From NCBI RefSeq assembly GCF_000423825.1, contig NZ_AUIS01000019.1, positions 5,146 to 46,889 on the forward strand: a stretch of DNA of 41,744 nt, given 5' to 3'. This document shows, piece after piece, positions 7,807 through 16,584 of this stretch. Numbering within the stretch: position 1 is the first letter of the stretch; each line of letters starts with the position of its first letter. This DNA comes from Thermithiobacillus tepidarius DSM 3134. Its GTDB lineage: Bacteria > Pseudomonadota > Gammaproteobacteria > Acidithiobacillales > Thermithiobacillaceae. A program made the position numbers and the translations under genes. A model generated the notes under the pieces. The model was not told the origin of the DNA, made no database searches, and saw only the letters and a program-made list of their open reading frames with translations.

Positions 7807-9153
7807 TCAGCGCCGCAGCGGAAAGCGGCAGCTGACCCGCAGTCCCCGGCCCGCCGCCGGCTCCCCCAGTTCGACCGTGCCGCCGTGCAGCTCGATGATG
7901 CGGCGCACGATGGACAGGCCCAGCCCGCTGCCCTCGGCCTCGACCCCCTCGCCGCGATAGAAGCGCTCCCACACCTTGTCCCGCTCCGCGGCCGGGATGC
8001 CGGGCCCGTTGTCGCTCACTTCCAGCAGCGCCTGCGCGGGATCGCAGGACACCCGCACCGCTACCTGGCCGCCGGCGGGCGTGTGGCGCACGGCGTTGTC
8101 CACCAGATTGCGCAGCAGGATGGCCAGCGCCGTGGCGTCGCCCGGCAGGACGCAGGAGTCGGGTGCCGCCAGGCTCACGCCGATGCCTTTGGCATGGGCG
8201 GTCGGCTCCAGCTCCGCCAGCACCGCGGCGGCCAGGCCCGCCAGCTCCACCGGCTGCCACTGCCAGGCGGCGTTCTCGTGCTCCAGCCGCGCCAAGGCGA
8301 GGAGTTGCTCGACCAGGCGCGTGGCCCGGTCCACGCCGCGCAGCACGTTGTCGAGCGCGCGCTCGCGTTCGGCCGCGTCCTGGGCGCGGCGGGCGACCTG
8401 GGCCTGGGTCTTGAGGGCGGCCAGGGGCGTGCGCAGTTCGTGGGCGGCATCGGCGGTGAAGCGGCGCTCGCGCGCGAAGGCGGCTTCGAGCTTGGCGAAG
8501 AGGGCGTTGAGGGCGTCGAGGAGCGGACGGACTTCGGCGGGCGCCCGGCTACTGTCGAGCCGGTCCAGGTGCCGGGGGGCGCGTCGGCCCACGGCCTCCG
8601 CGACCTGCCGCAGGGGTGCCAAGCCGCGGCCCACTCCGAACCAGACCAGGCCGGCGAGCAGCGGCAGGGCCAGGCCCAGAGGCAGCAGCAGGCGGGCGGC
8701 GATGTGGCCGGCCAGCTCGTCGCGCACCGCCCGACGCTCGCCCACCTGGATGTAGTGGCGGCGATCGGCATCCCAGCGCGAGAAGACCCGCCAGGCCTGC
8801 CCTTGGATCTGCCGGTCGCCGTAGCCCTCGGTGAGCGGCGACAGAGGCGTGGCCGGGGCGCTGGCCGAGCGCAGCAGGAGTCGGCCGTCCCGGTGCCAGA
8901 TCTGGAAGGCGATCTGCTGCTCGTACTTGTGTTGCGGCCTCTCCAGCTCCTCGGTTTCGATTTCCTCGTCGTCCGCCTCGGGCGAAAACTGGGCCAGCAG
9001 CACCCGCGCCGACTGGGCGAGCTGGGCATCGAACACCTCGTCGAGCTCGTGGCGGGCGTCGAGAAAGCTCAAGCCCGCCGCCAGGGCCCAGGCCAGGCTG
9101 AGCACCAGCAGCAGCAGGACGAGCAGGCGGCGGCGCAGGGAGGGGACGGGCAT
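7807..9153 (-). CDS. QseC/TctE-like sensor histidine kinase
   Basis: The 448-residue protein has an N-terminal membrane helix (about residues 8-28), a periplasmic sensor stretch with an acidic patch (Glu-Ala-Asp-Asp-Glu-Glu-Ile-Glu), and a second membrane helix near residues 155-175. The dimerisation domain has His238 in Ala-Ala-His-Glu-Leu-Arg-Thr-Pro-Leu, and an ATPase domain follows with Asn-Leu-Val-Asp-Asn-Ala and Gly-Ser-Gly-Leu-Gly-Leu. The start at 9153 is 1 base from the stop of the response-regulator gene, so translation is coupled. The signal is unknown. The cytochrome genes upstream on the same strand suggest a redox or ligand cue. Confidence 0.93.
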   Translation of the reverse strand: MPVPSLRRRLLVLLLLVLSLAWALAAGLSFLDARHELDEVFDAQLAQSARVLLAQFSPEADDEEIETEELERPQHKYEQQIAFQIWHRDGRLLLRSASAPATPLSPLTEGYGDRQIQGQAWRVFSRWDADRRHYIQVGERRAVRDELAGHIAARLLLPLGLALPLLAGLVWFGVGRGLAPLRQVAEAVGRRAPRHLDRLDSSRAPAEVRPLLDALNALFAKLEAAFARERRFTADAAHELRTPLAALKTQAQVARRAQDAAERERALDNVLRGVDRATRLVEQLLALARLEHENAAWQWQPVELAGLAAAVLAELEPTAHAKGIGVSLAAPDSCVLPGDATALAILLRNLVDNAVRHTPAGGQVAVRVSCDPAQALLEVSDNGPGIPAAERDKVWERFYRGEGVEAEGSGLGLSIVRRIIELHGGTVELGEPAAGRGLRVSCRFPLRR

Positions 9154-9154
9154 C

Positions 9155-9814
9155 TCAGGGCCGATCGATGGTGTAGCCCACGCCGCGCACGGTGCGGATG
9201 AGCTCCGGGCCGAGCTTGCGGCGCAGGTGGTGGACGTGGACTTCCACGGCGTTGCTCTCCACCTCTTCGCCCCAGCCGTAGAGGCTTTCCTCGAGCTGGG
9301 CGCGGGACAGCACGCGGCCGGCGTTGTCCAGGAGGGCCTGCAAGAGCGCGAACTCGCGCGGCGACAGCTCCACCGCTTCGCCGGCCAGGGTGACGCGGTG
9401 GGCGGCCGGGTCCAAGGCCAACTCGCCATGACGCAGGACGGGGCTGGCCCGCCCCATCCGCCGGCGCAGCAGGGCACGGATGCGGGCAGCCAGTTCGTCC
9501 AGGTCGAAGGGTTTGATCATGTAGTCGTCGGCGCCGCCGTCCAGCCCGGCGACGCGGTCGGCCACGGCGTCGCGGGCGGTGAGGATGAGCACGGGCACTC
9601 CGTTGCCCTGCGCACGCAGGGCGCGCAGCAGCTCGAGGCCGGACAGGCGCGGCAGGCCGATATCCAGCACCACCAGGCCATAGCTGCCGGTTTCCAGCGC
9701 CAGGCGGGCCGCCTGGCCGTCCCGAATCCAGTCGACCGTGTAGCCCTCCTGGCCGAGGCCGACGCGCAGGCCGTCGCCGAGCAGGGGGTCGTCTTCTACG
9801 AGGAGGATGCGCAA
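9155..9814 (-). CDS. OmpR/QseB-family response regulator (TTG start)
   Basis: The 219-residue product has a receiver domain with the phospho-acceptor Asp51 (Leu-Asp-Ile-Gly-Leu-Pro), an acidic pair at Glu-Asp-Asp near residues 7-9 and a Lys-Pro-Phe-Asp segment. A winged-helix DNA-binding domain follows (Leu-Ser-Pro-Arg-Glu-Phe-Ala-Leu-Leu; Val-Glu-Val-His-Val-His-His-Leu-Arg-Arg-Lys). The frame continues to 9904, but the family N-terminus Leu-Arg-Ile-Leu-Leu-Val-Glu-Asp begins at the TTG at 9812-9814, with AGGAG 9 bases before it, so I use that start. It pairs with the kinase gene that follows. A candidate target is the direct repeat at 11622-11638. Confidence 0.93.
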   Translation of the reverse strand: MRILLVEDDPLLGDGLRVGLGQEGYTVDWIRDGQAARLALETGSYGLVVLDIGLPRLSGLELLRALRAQGNGVPVLILTARDAVADRVAGLDGGADDYMIKPFDLDELAARIRALLRRRMGRASPVLRHGELALDPAAHRVTLAGEAVELSPREFALLQALLDNAGRVLSRAQLEESLYGWGEEVESNAVEVHVHHLRRKLGPELIRTVRGVGYTIDRP

Positions 9815-9945
9815 GGGTGTGGGCTCCTGGGTTCCAGGTAGTGTACTTGGGGAGGGAGAGTCGGGGTAGGGTTGGGATTGGCTGGATGGCGCATGGCCCA
9901 ACATCTGGGATCAAGAACGGCATGGCCTGCGCTTGGACGCAAAGC

Positions 9946-9971
9946 GTTGGGCCTCGCCAGCTCAGCCCAAC
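9946..9971. repeat. Inverted repeat GTTGGGC / GCCCAAC
   Basis: GTTGGGC at 9946-9952 and GCCCAAC at 9965-9971 are perfect complements with a 12-base loop. The flank CCTACG recalls the GTAGGTTGGGC half-element seen again near 40792-40802, so this looks like a second dispersed repeat family. It lies in the 192-base gap between the DHC gene and the response regulator gene and could partly uncouple their expression. Confidence 0.6.
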
Positions 9972-10006
9972 CTACGTTCTGCTGGGCCATTCAGGTTCGA
10001 TCCAGG

Positions 10007-10531
10007 CTATCTCGGAATCCTCACGCGCTCCTCCGAAAAGTCTCCCCGCTCCGCGCCCTGATGGCAGGCCACGCAGTTGGCCGGGCTGCCGATCTTCTGG
10101 CGCTTCCAGACGGCCGGGCTGATCTCGTCGTGCTGGGCGCGGAACCACGGGGTTTCGGTGATGCGCACGGGTGTCTTGCCCGGCGGGATGGAGGCGGCGA
10201 TCTTCTGGCTGCGGCGCACGGGGCTGTTGTCGGCGCTGTGCTGGACCAGGAAGCGGGTGATTTCCTCGGCGGTGGCCTTGTCCAGGCTGGCATTCTCGCC
10301 GAAGTGCTTGTCGAGATTGGCCATGATCTGGCGCCAGGAGCGCGCCGGCAGCAGGCCGGGGTGATAGGCCATGTGGCAGCTCGCGCATTCGGCCTGCCAT
10401 TGGGCGTTGGCCACCGGCGGCAGCGCGCGGGCGCTGCCGGTTTTGTGTTCATCATCGTCGGCCAACAGCAGACCGGTGGCGGTCACGGCGCCGATCAGTA
10501 CGGCGAGGCTGAGCAAATTGCGGATTTTCAT
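10007..10531 (-). CDS. Diheme cytochrome c, DHC type
   Basis: The 174-residue protein has a hydrophobic export signal (residues about 4-24) and two heme-c motifs, Cys-Ala-Ser-Cys-His at 49-53 and Cys-Val-Ala-Cys-His at 153-157. Length, motif spacing and position after an SHP-type cytochrome gene match the DHC family, the diheme electron partner of SHP described in Rhodobacter sphaeroides. It starts 10 bases after the SHP stop with an AGGAG site. The mature protein would lie in the periplasm and carry electrons from the membrane cytochrome b to SHP. Family identity is supported mainly by the three-gene context. Confidence 0.85.
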   Translation of the reverse strand: MKIRNLLSLAVLIGAVTATGLLLADDDEHKTGSARALPPVANAQWQAECASCHMAYHPGLLPARSWRQIMANLDKHFGENASLDKATAEEITRFLVQHSADNSPVRRSQKIAASIPPGKTPVRITETPWFRAQHDEISPAVWKRQKIGSPANCVACHQGAERGDFSEERVRIPR

Positions 10532-10541
10532 GTGTTTTCTC

Positions 10542-10949
10542 CTATTTCACCGAGAGCAGATAATGGACGAAGTCGCCCTTTTCCTGGGCCGTGCACTCGC
10601 GGCCGAGCACGTCATGGCAGTTGCGGCGGAACCATTTTTCCGCCTTCGCGAGATCCGTCAGGCGCTCGCCGTTGATGGCCGGCGCCAGGGGCTGGATGAC
10701 CTTGTTGGCGCGGGTCCGGCCCGGGCGGCGCGGATCGGCGGTATGGCAGGTGGCGCAGCTCACGGCCTCGCCGCGGGGCGAGCGGTGCTCGGCCTGGTAG
10801 AACTGCCGGCCGCGTTCCGCCGAGAAGGCGCTGAAGGCGGGGTTTTCCTGCCGGGCCTGTTGGGTGTAATGCTGCAGCAGCGCCTCGGGCGTGGCGGCGA
10901 AGGCGGGCAGGGCGGAGAGCAAGGACAAGGCGGCGAACCATTTACGCAT
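10542..10949 (-). CDS. SHP-type monoheme cytochrome c (DUF1924 family)
   Basis: The 135-residue protein has a signal peptide (about residues 1-19) and a heme motif Cys-Ala-Thr-Cys-His at 65-69. A segment Trp-Phe-Arg-Arg-Asn-Cys ... Gly-Arg-Glu-Cys (Asn110, Cys111, Cys119) matches the conserved end of SHP cytochromes. There an asparagine is a displaceable heme ligand and two cysteines form a disulfide. SHP binds oxygen and nitric oxide on the open heme. An ATG 6 codons upstream exists, but the one at 10947-10949 has AGGAG 6 bases before it. The start overlaps the cytochrome b stop by 8 bases. Ligand assignment is by analogy. Confidence 0.85.
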   Translation of the reverse strand: MRKWFAALSLLSALPAFAATPEALLQHYTQQARQENPAFSAFSAERGRQFYQAEHRSPRGEAVSCATCHTADPRRPGRTRANKVIQPLAPAINGERLTDLAKAEKWFRRNCHDVLGRECTAQEKGDFVHYLLSVK

Positions 10950-11571
10950 GATCGACTCCTGAAGCATCGGATGGACGGTATTGATAGCCGCTCACCATGG
11001 CCTGGGCGACGGGGCGCCGGCCGAAGCGCTCGTGCAGGGCCAGGGCGAGCAGATGCAGGCCCACGAAGCCGGCGAGCAGGCCATAGCCGAGTTCGTGCGG
11101 CTCCTCGAAGAACTCATTGAGCCAGACGCTGTCGCCGAGCCAGGCAGCGAGCGGGCCCATATCGTGCTCGACGGCGGCGAGGGCCAGGCCGGTGCCGGCC
11201 ATGCCGAGCAGGACGATGTAGGCGGCCAGATAGACGAGGCTGGCCAGGGGGTCGTGGCCGAAGCGCGGGGCATGGGGCAGGCGGCGGGTGCGCAGTGCGG
11301 CAAGCCAGGCGCGCGGGTGCCACAGGTCGGCAAAGCGGGCGTGGCGCGGGCCGACCAGGCCCCAGGTCAGGCGCGCCGCCAGGCCGGCGACCAGGCCGTA
11401 GCCGGCCAGGATGTGCACGTTCCAGAGGCCCGCCGCCGGCGCGCCGGCCTCGAAGAAGTCCGACAGCCAGCCGGTCGCCAGCAAGAGCAGGATGACGAGC
11501 GCGTTCCAGGCGTGGATGAGGCGCAGGGGCAGGTCGTAAACCTTGCGCCGTTCGTAGCTGAGGGTGTCCAT
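10942..11571 (-). CDS. Membrane cytochrome b561 / Ni-Fe-hydrogenase-type b subunit
   Basis: The 209-residue protein shows four hydrophobic helices with histidines placed for two b hemes: His in Leu-Ile-His-Ala-Trp-Asn (helix 1), His in Asn-Val-His-Ile-Leu-Ala-Gly-Tyr (helix 2), and His in Pro-His-Glu-Leu-Gly-Tyr and Gly-Leu-His-Leu-Leu (helix 4 area). It would pass electrons from the quinone pool to periplasmic DHC and SHP. It is the first gene of the cytochrome operon, with AGGAG 6 bases before its ATG, and overlaps the SHP gene. A candidate regulator box lies about 50 bases upstream. Confidence 0.88.
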   Translation of the reverse strand: MDTLSYERRKVYDLPLRLIHAWNALVILLLLATGWLSDFFEAGAPAAGLWNVHILAGYGLVAGLAARLTWGLVGPRHARFADLWHPRAWLAALRTRRLPHAPRFGHDPLASLVYLAAYIVLLGMAGTGLALAAVEHDMGPLAAWLGDSVWLNEFFEEPHELGYGLLAGFVGLHLLALALHERFGRRPVAQAMVSGYQYRPSDASGVDHA

Positions 11572-11621
11572 GGGATGCTCCTGATCGTCGAAGAGGACGA
11601 TCGGGAGCTTAGGCGGTTTTG

Positions 11622-11638
11622 CTTAACGGGAGCTTAAG
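11622..11638. promoter_or_regulatory. PmrA-box-like direct repeat upstream of the cytochrome b gene
   Basis: CTTAAC - 5 bases - CTTAAG repeats a hexamer at an 11-bp period, close to the PmrA/QseB-type recognition pattern YTTAAK-N5-YTTAAK (the sixth base of the first copy deviates). A weaker CTTAGG lies at 11608-11613. The site is 51 bases upstream of the cytochrome b561 start codon, a fitting place for activation by the OmpR-type regulator of the same cluster. Binding is inferred. Confidence 0.55.
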
Positions 11639-11669
11639 GAAGGGCGGTACCGCAGGATGGCGGACAGAA

Positions 11670-11696
11670 GCGGGCCCGGGTCAGTGCCCGGCCCGC
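11670..11696. terminator. GC-rich stem-loop spanning the Sel1 gene stop codon
   Basis: GCGGGCCCGGG, loop TCAGTG, then CCCGGCCCGC form a stem of about 10 bp with one bulge. It straddles the stop of the Sel1-repeat gene (11681-11683). There is no clear U-run on the minus-strand transcript, so termination is possible but weakly supported. Confidence 0.3.
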
Positions 11697-12664
11697 GCCG
11701 CCTGGGCCCGGAGGCGCCAGCTTTGCGCCTGCTGGGGGTCGGGCGCGACGCCGAGCAGGCCCGCCTGGTAGATCGCCGCCAGGCGCTCCATGGCCTGCGG
11801 CGCGCCGGCCGCGGCGGCCTTCTCGTACCAGCCCAAGGCCTCGGCGTTGCCGGACGCGGCGCCCTTGCCGGTCTCATCGAGCCGGCCCAGATTGTACATG
11901 GCCACGGGGTTGCCCTGGGCTGCGGCCTGTTCGTACCAGCGCCGGGCCTCGTGGAGGTCCGCCGGCACGCCTTCGCCCTGCTGGTACAGATAGCCCAGGT
12001 TGACCTGGGCATCGGCGTAGCCCTGCGCGGCGGCGCGGCGGTACCACTGCAGGGCCTCGGCGTAGTGCTGGGCCACGCCGCGGCCCTGCTCGTAGTAGAG
12101 TCCCACGTTGAACTGCGCCGCGGGCAGGCCGGCCTCGGCGGCCAGGCGGTACCACTTGAAGGCTTCCAGATCGTCCCGGGGGAAGAGCGTGCCGCTTTCA
12201 TAGAGCGCACCCATGAGTTTCTGGGCGACGGCATCGCCCGGGCCTTCCGGTCGGTGCCAGCGGGCATCGCCGGGTCCGCCCTTGCCGGCCTCGTAGAGAC
12301 AGCCCAGCAGGGCCTGGGCGTGGACGTTGCCTTGGCGTGCGGCCTGGCGGTACCAGGACAGGGCTTCCCGGTGGTCCACCGGCACGCCGCGTCCGTTGTC
12401 GTAGAGGAAGCCCAGGTTCAGCTGCGCGCCGGCATGGCCTTGCCTGGCGGCCAAGCGGTACCACTTGGCCGCCTCGGTGTAGTCGCGAACAACCCCCTGG
12501 CCGGTTTCGTAACGGTAGCCCAACTGGGCCTGGGCCTGCGCGTCCGCCGGCGCGGCCAGCGTTTGGGCCGGCGTGGCCGGAGGCGCCTCCGCGGCCTGGG
12601 TCCAGGCCGGTGCGGCCAGCCATACGGCGATGCTGAGGGAGAGCAGGTGCTTTCGTTTTTTCAT
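11681..12664 (-). CDS. Exported Sel1-repeat (TPR-like) protein
   Basis: The 327-residue protein has a basic N-terminus and signal peptide ending near Ala25, an Ala/Pro/Gln-rich linker, then eight Sel1-like repeats of about 36 residues from residue 41 to the end. Each has the pattern Ala-Gln-x-x-Leu-Gly-x-x-Tyr-x-x-Gly-x-Gly-Val ... Trp-Tyr-x-x-Ala-Ala. The third repeat is degenerate: it is about five residues short and lacks the Trp-Tyr pair. Sel1 proteins form alpha-alpha superhelices that scaffold protein contacts, often in the periplasm. A CAGGA site precedes the ATG. It diverges from the oxidoreductase operon; no specific partner is evident. Confidence 0.9.
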   Translation of the reverse strand: MKKRKHLLSLSIAVWLAAPAWTQAAEAPPATPAQTLAAPADAQAQAQLGYRYETGQGVVRDYTEAAKWYRLAARQGHAGAQLNLGFLYDNGRGVPVDHREALSWYRQAARQGNVHAQALLGCLYEAGKGGPGDARWHRPEGPGDAVAQKLMGALYESGTLFPRDDLEAFKWYRLAAEAGLPAAQFNVGLYYEQGRGVAQHYAEALQWYRRAAAQGYADAQVNLGYLYQQGEGVPADLHEARRWYEQAAAQGNPVAMYNLGRLDETGKGAASGNAEALGWYEKAAAAGAPQAMERLAAIYQAGLLGVAPDPQQAQSWRLRAQAARAGH

Positions 12665-12861
12665 AGTGTCCTGCGAGGATATCGGATGGGTCAGCTGGCC
12701 CTATTCTTTACGCATGCCGCCGCCGAATCAACCGCCTGCCGTGGGCCCGGGCTTTCCAACCAAAGCCGGAGGCCCCGCGCCCCGCCTTCGGTTAATCTGC
12801 TGGATGCAGTGCACAGAAAAGCAAAAGGGCCCCGGCCCGCTCCCGCAGCCGGAGAATCCGC

Positions 12862-13929
12862 ATGAGCAAACTCTTTTCACCCTTGTCGTTGCGCGGCCTC
12901 ACCTTCAAGAACCGCATCTTCGTCTCGCCCATGTGCCAGTACTCGGCCGAGGACGGCATTCCCAACCTGTGGCACATGGTGCACCTGGGCAGCCGGGCGG
13001 TGGGCGGCGCGGCGCTGGTGATGGCGGAGGCGACCGCGGTGTCGCCCGAGGGGCGCATCTCGCCCGCCGATCTCGGCATCTGGTCCGAGGTGCACGTCAA
13101 CGCCTTCGCGCCCATCGTCGAGTTCCTCAAGGAGGAGGGGGCGGTGCCCGCCATCCAGATCGCCCATGCCGGCCGCAAGGCTTCCACGGACGTGCCCTGG
13201 CACGGCGGCCAGCCGCTGGGGCCGGCGGCGGGCGGCTGGGAGACCGTGGCGCCGAGCGCGCTGCCTTTCGCCTCCGGCTGGCCCGCGCCGCGGGCGTTGG
13301 CGCGCGAGGAGCTGGACGGCATCGTCACGCAGTTCGCCGAGGCGGCCATCCGCAGCCTGGAGGCGGGCTTCGAGGTGGTCGAGATCCACATGGCCCACGG
13401 CTATCTGCTGCACGAGTTCCTGTCCCCCATCGCCAACCAGCGCGAGGATGAATACGGCGGCAGCCTGGAAAACCGCGCCCGTCTGCCCCTGCAGGTCGCC
13501 GAGGCGGTACGCGCCGTCTGGCCGGACGACAAGCCGGTCTTCGTGCGCATTTCCGCCACCGACTGGGTGGAGGGCGGCTGGGATCTGGCCCAGTCCATCC
13601 AACTGACCCACTGGCTCAAGCTGCGCGGCATCGACATGATCGACTGCTCCAGCGGCGGCATGGTGATGGATGCCAAGATCCCGGCCGCGCCCGGTTTCCA
13701 GGTGCCTTTCGCCGAGGCCATCCGCCGCGAGGCCGGCATCGCCACCGGCGCGGTCGGCCTCATCACCGAGCCGGCGCAGGCGGAGCAGATCGTGGCCATG
13801 GGCCAGGCCGACGCCGTATTCATGGCGCGCGAGTTCCTGCGCGATCCCTACTGGCCGCTGCACGCGGCCCGGGCGCTGGGCGTGGACCTGCCCTGGCCGG
13901 TGCAGTACGCGCGCGCCAAGCCGCGCTGA
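12862..13929 (+). CDS. Old-yellow-enzyme family NADH:flavin oxidoreductase (XenA/YqjM-like)
   Basis: The 355-residue FMN enzyme belongs to the class of XenA and YqjM: Cys25 and Tyr27 in Ser-Pro-Met-Cys-Gln-Tyr, Gln-Ile-Ala-His-Ala-Gly-Arg-Lys, the substrate-binding His pair in His-Met-Ala-His-Gly-Tyr-Leu-Leu-His-Glu-Phe, and Tyr-Gly-Gly-Ser. Such enzymes reduce activated C=C bonds, quinones and some nitro compounds with NAD(P)H. GGAG lies 7 bases before the ATG. It is followed after 21 bases by the molybdenum hydroxylase genes and may share their transcript, suggesting combined turnover of an aromatic or enone compound. The natural substrate is unknown. Confidence 0.92.
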   Translation: MSKLFSPLSLRGLTFKNRIFVSPMCQYSAEDGIPNLWHMVHLGSRAVGGAALVMAEATAVSPEGRISPADLGIWSEVHVNAFAPIVEFLKEEGAVPAIQIAHAGRKASTDVPWHGGQPLGPAAGGWETVAPSALPFASGWPAPRALAREELDGIVTQFAEAAIRSLEAGFEVVEIHMAHGYLLHEFLSPIANQREDEYGGSLENRARLPLQVAEAVRAVWPDDKPVFVRISATDWVEGGWDLAQSIQLTHWLKLRGIDMIDCSSGGMVMDAKIPAAPGFQVPFAEAIRREAGIATGAVGLITEPAQAEQIVAMGQADAVFMAREFLRDPYWPLHAARALGVDLPWPVQYARAKPR

Positions 13930-13950
13930 GACAACGCATAGGAGGCTGGC

Positions 13951-14415
13951 ATGGTGGCATTGACGGTAAACGGCAAGGCGCAGTCGGTGGACGTCAGTCC
14001 CGACACCCCGCTTCTGTGGGTGCTGCGCGATACCCTGGGACTCACCGGCACCAAATACGGCTGCGGCATCGCCCAGTGCGGCGCCTGCACCGTGCACTTG
14101 GACGGCCGGCCCGTCCGCTCCTGCGTCACGCCGGTCTCCGCCGCCAGCGGCCGGCAGGTCACCACCATCGAGGGCCTGTCCGCCGACGGCAGCCATCCCG
14201 TGCAGCGGGCCTGGATCGCCGAGCAGGTGCCCCAGTGCGGCTACTGCCAGTCGGGGCAGATCATGGCCGCCGCGGCACTGCTGGCCGGCAATCCCAAGCC
14301 CTCGGACGCCGACATCGATGCCGCCATGGCCGGAAACCTGTGCCGCTGCGGTACCTACCCACGCATCCGCCGGGCCATCCACCGGGCGGCCAAGGGCGCC
14401 GGAGGTGCGGCATGA
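13951..14415 (+). CDS. [2Fe-2S] small subunit of a molybdenum hydroxylase (IorA-like)
   Basis: This 154-residue protein has both iron-sulfur sites of the xanthine-oxidase family small subunit. The plant-type cluster uses Cys38, Cys43, Cys46 and Cys58; the second cluster uses Cys96, Cys99, Cys131 and Cys133 (Cys-Gly-Tyr-Cys ... Cys-Arg-Cys-Gly-Thr-Tyr). It passes electrons from the Mo centre to an acceptor. The compact two-subunit form without a FAD subunit matches isoquinoline 1-oxidoreductase and related membrane-linked aldehyde dehydrogenases. AGGAGG stands before the ATG. Its stop overlaps the large-subunit start in an ATGA. Confidence 0.93.
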   Translation: MVALTVNGKAQSVDVSPDTPLLWVLRDTLGLTGTKYGCGIAQCGACTVHLDGRPVRSCVTPVSAASGRQVTTIEGLSADGSHPVQRAWIAEQVPQCGYCQSGQIMAAAALLAGNPKPSDADIDAAMAGNLCRCGTYPRIRRAIHRAAKGAGGAA

Positions 14416-16583
14416 GCGCAAGATTCGACGCCGGCCGGCGGCATTTCCTCAAGGTGAGCGCCCTCGTCGGCGGCGGCCTGGCCGTCGGCGTCTACCTGCC
14501 CGGGTGCGACCGCCGTCCGAGCGAGCCGCCGCGGCCCAAGGCCGGCGCACCGGCGGCCCAGCGCTTCGCCCCCAATGCCTGGGTCCGCATCACCCCGGAC
14601 GACATGGTGACCATCGTGGTGGACAAGTCGGAAATGGGGCAGGGGGTGATGACTTCCATGCCCATGCTGGTGGCCGAGGAATTGGACGCCGACTGGCAGC
14701 GGGTGAAGCTGGTGCAGGCACCGGCCGATCCGGCCTACCGCAACCCCAAGATCGGCATTCAAGCCACCGGCGGCAGCACCAGCGTGTCGTCGAGCTGGGA
14801 GCCCCTGCGCCAGGCGGGCGCCACGGCCCGGGCCATGCTGGTGGCGGCCGCCGCGCGCGAGTGGCAGGTGACGCCGGAAAGCTGCCGCACGGAAAAGGGC
14901 AAGGTGCTGCATCCGGACAGCGGCCGCCAGGCCCGCTACGGCGAACTGGCCAGCTTGGCGGCGCGCCAGCCGCTGCCGCAGGATGTGCCGCTCAAATCGC
15001 CCAAGGATTTCCAGCTCATCGGCAAGCCGCTGGCGCGCCTGGACACGCCGGCCAAGGTGGACGGCAGCGCGGTTTTCGGCATCGACGTGAAGGTGCCGGA
15101 CATGCTCATCGCCACCGTGGCCCACTGCCCGGTCTTCGGCGGCAAGCTCGCCGGCTACGATGCGACCCAGGCCAAGGCCATCCCCGGCGTGCGCGCGGTG
15201 CTGCCGGTGGAGAGCGGCATCGCCGTGGTCGCCCGGGACTACTGGACGGCGCGCAAGGGCCTGCAGGCCGTGCAGGTGCAATGGGACCTGGGCCCCAACG
15301 CCAAGCTCGACAGCGCCGGCATCGACAAGCTGCTGACCCAGGCCGCCGGCCAGCCCAGCGCGGTGGCCCACGATCAGGGCAACGCCGAGCAGGCGCTGGG
15401 CGACGCCGCCAAGACCGTGGAGGCCGTCTATCAGCTCCCCTTCGCCGCCCACGCCACCATGGAGCCCATGAACTGCACCGCCCACGTGCGCGGCGACGCC
15501 TGCGAGGTCTGGGTGCCGACCCAGTCGCAGACCGGCGTGCAGATGACGGCGGCCAAGATCACCGGCCTGCCCCAGGAGCAGGTCATCGTGCACACCACCC
15601 TGCTGGGCGGCGGCTTCGGCCGCCGCTTCGAGCAGGACTTCGTGGCCGAGGCGGTGCAGCTCTCCCAGGCGGTGGGCGCGCCGGTGAAGCTCATCTGGCC
15701 GCGCGAGGAGGACATGCAGCACGACTTCTATCGCCCGGCCATGTACAACCAGCTGCGCGCCGGCCTCGACCGCGACGGCATGCCGGTGGCCTGGACCCAT
15801 CGGCTGGCCGGCCCGTCCATCATGTCGCGGGTCATGCCGCAGCGGGTCAAGGACGGCATCGATCCGTCCTCGGTGGAGGGCGCCGCCGAGCTGCCCTACG
15901 CCATCCCCAACATCCACGTGGACTACGTGATGAAGGACACGGGCGTGCCGGTGGGCTTCTGGCGCTCGGTGGGCAACTCCCACACCGCCTTCGTCAAGGA
16001 GAGCTTCCTGGACGAGCTGGCTGCCGCCGGCGGCAAGGACCCGCTGGCGTTGCGCCGGGCGCTGTTGTCCGACGCCGCGCGCGAACGCGAGGTGCTGGAG
16101 CTCGCCGCCGACAAGGCGGGCTGGGGCGGCAAGCTGCCGGCCGGCCACGGGCGCGGTCTCGCCGTGCACAAATCCTTCGGCAGCTACGCGGCTCAGGTGG
16201 CGGAGGTGTCCGTGGCCAAGGACGGCACGCTGCGCGTGCACCGCATCGTCTGCGCGCTGGACTGCGGCACGGTGGTCAACCCGGACACGGTGCGGGCCCA
16301 GGTGGAAAGCGCCATCATCTACGGCCTCACGGCCACCCTCAAGGGTCCCATCACCCTGGCCGGCGGCCGGGTGCAGCAGAGCAACTTCAACGACTATCCC
16401 CTGCTGCGCCTCGATGAAACGCCGCTGATCGAAGTCCATCTGCTGCCAAGCCGCGAGCCGCCCAGCGGCGTGGGCGAGCCGGCGGTGCCGCCCGTGGCGC
16501 CGGCGGTGGCCAACGCCGTCTTCGCCGCCACCGGCAAGCGCATCCGTCACCTGCCCATCCGGGCCGAAGACCTGCGCGCCTGA
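14412..16583 (+). CDS. Molybdopterin large subunit of a molybdenum hydroxylase (IorB-like), Tat-exported
   Basis: The 723-residue protein starts in the ATGA overlap with the small-subunit gene. A twin-arginine signal (Arg9-Arg10-His-Phe-Leu-Lys, then a hydrophobic stretch) predicts export of the folded cofactor-loaded dimer. A Cys at residue 32 (Leu-Pro-Gly-Cys) may be a non-canonical lipobox. Cofactor-binding segments include Gly-Gln-Gly-Val near residue 77, Gly-Gly-Gly-Phe-Gly-Arg-Arg, and near the C-terminus Gly-Val-Gly-Glu-Pro-Ala-Val with the probable catalytic Glu. Family members hydroxylate N-heterocycles or oxidise aldehydes. The substrate cannot be read from sequence. Confidence 0.92.
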   Translation: MSARFDAGRRHFLKVSALVGGGLAVGVYLPGCDRRPSEPPRPKAGAPAAQRFAPNAWVRITPDDMVTIVVDKSEMGQGVMTSMPMLVAEELDADWQRVKLVQAPADPAYRNPKIGIQATGGSTSVSSSWEPLRQAGATARAMLVAAAAREWQVTPESCRTEKGKVLHPDSGRQARYGELASLAARQPLPQDVPLKSPKDFQLIGKPLARLDTPAKVDGSAVFGIDVKVPDMLIATVAHCPVFGGKLAGYDATQAKAIPGVRAVLPVESGIAVVARDYWTARKGLQAVQVQWDLGPNAKLDSAGIDKLLTQAAGQPSAVAHDQGNAEQALGDAAKTVEAVYQLPFAAHATMEPMNCTAHVRGDACEVWVPTQSQTGVQMTAAKITGLPQEQVIVHTTLLGGGFGRRFEQDFVAEAVQLSQAVGAPVKLIWPREEDMQHDFYRPAMYNQLRAGLDRDGMPVAWTHRLAGPSIMSRVMPQRVKDGIDPSSVEGAAELPYAIPNIHVDYVMKDTGVPVGFWRSVGNSHTAFVKESFLDELAAAGGKDPLALRRALLSDAAREREVLELAADKAGWGGKLPAGHGRGLAVHKSFGSYAAQVAEVSVAKDGTLRVHRIVCALDCGTVVNPDTVRAQVESAIIYGLTATLKGPITLAGGRVQQSNFNDYPLLRLDETPLIEVHLLPSREPPSGVGEPAVPPVAPAVANAVFAATGKRIRHLPIRAEDLRA

Positions 16584-16584
16584 C

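Noticed and set aside
11681-12664. Sel1-repeat gene as part of the cytochrome operon
   Set aside because: It is upstream on the same strand, but about 110 bases with a stem-loop and a candidate regulator box separate it from the cytochrome b gene.
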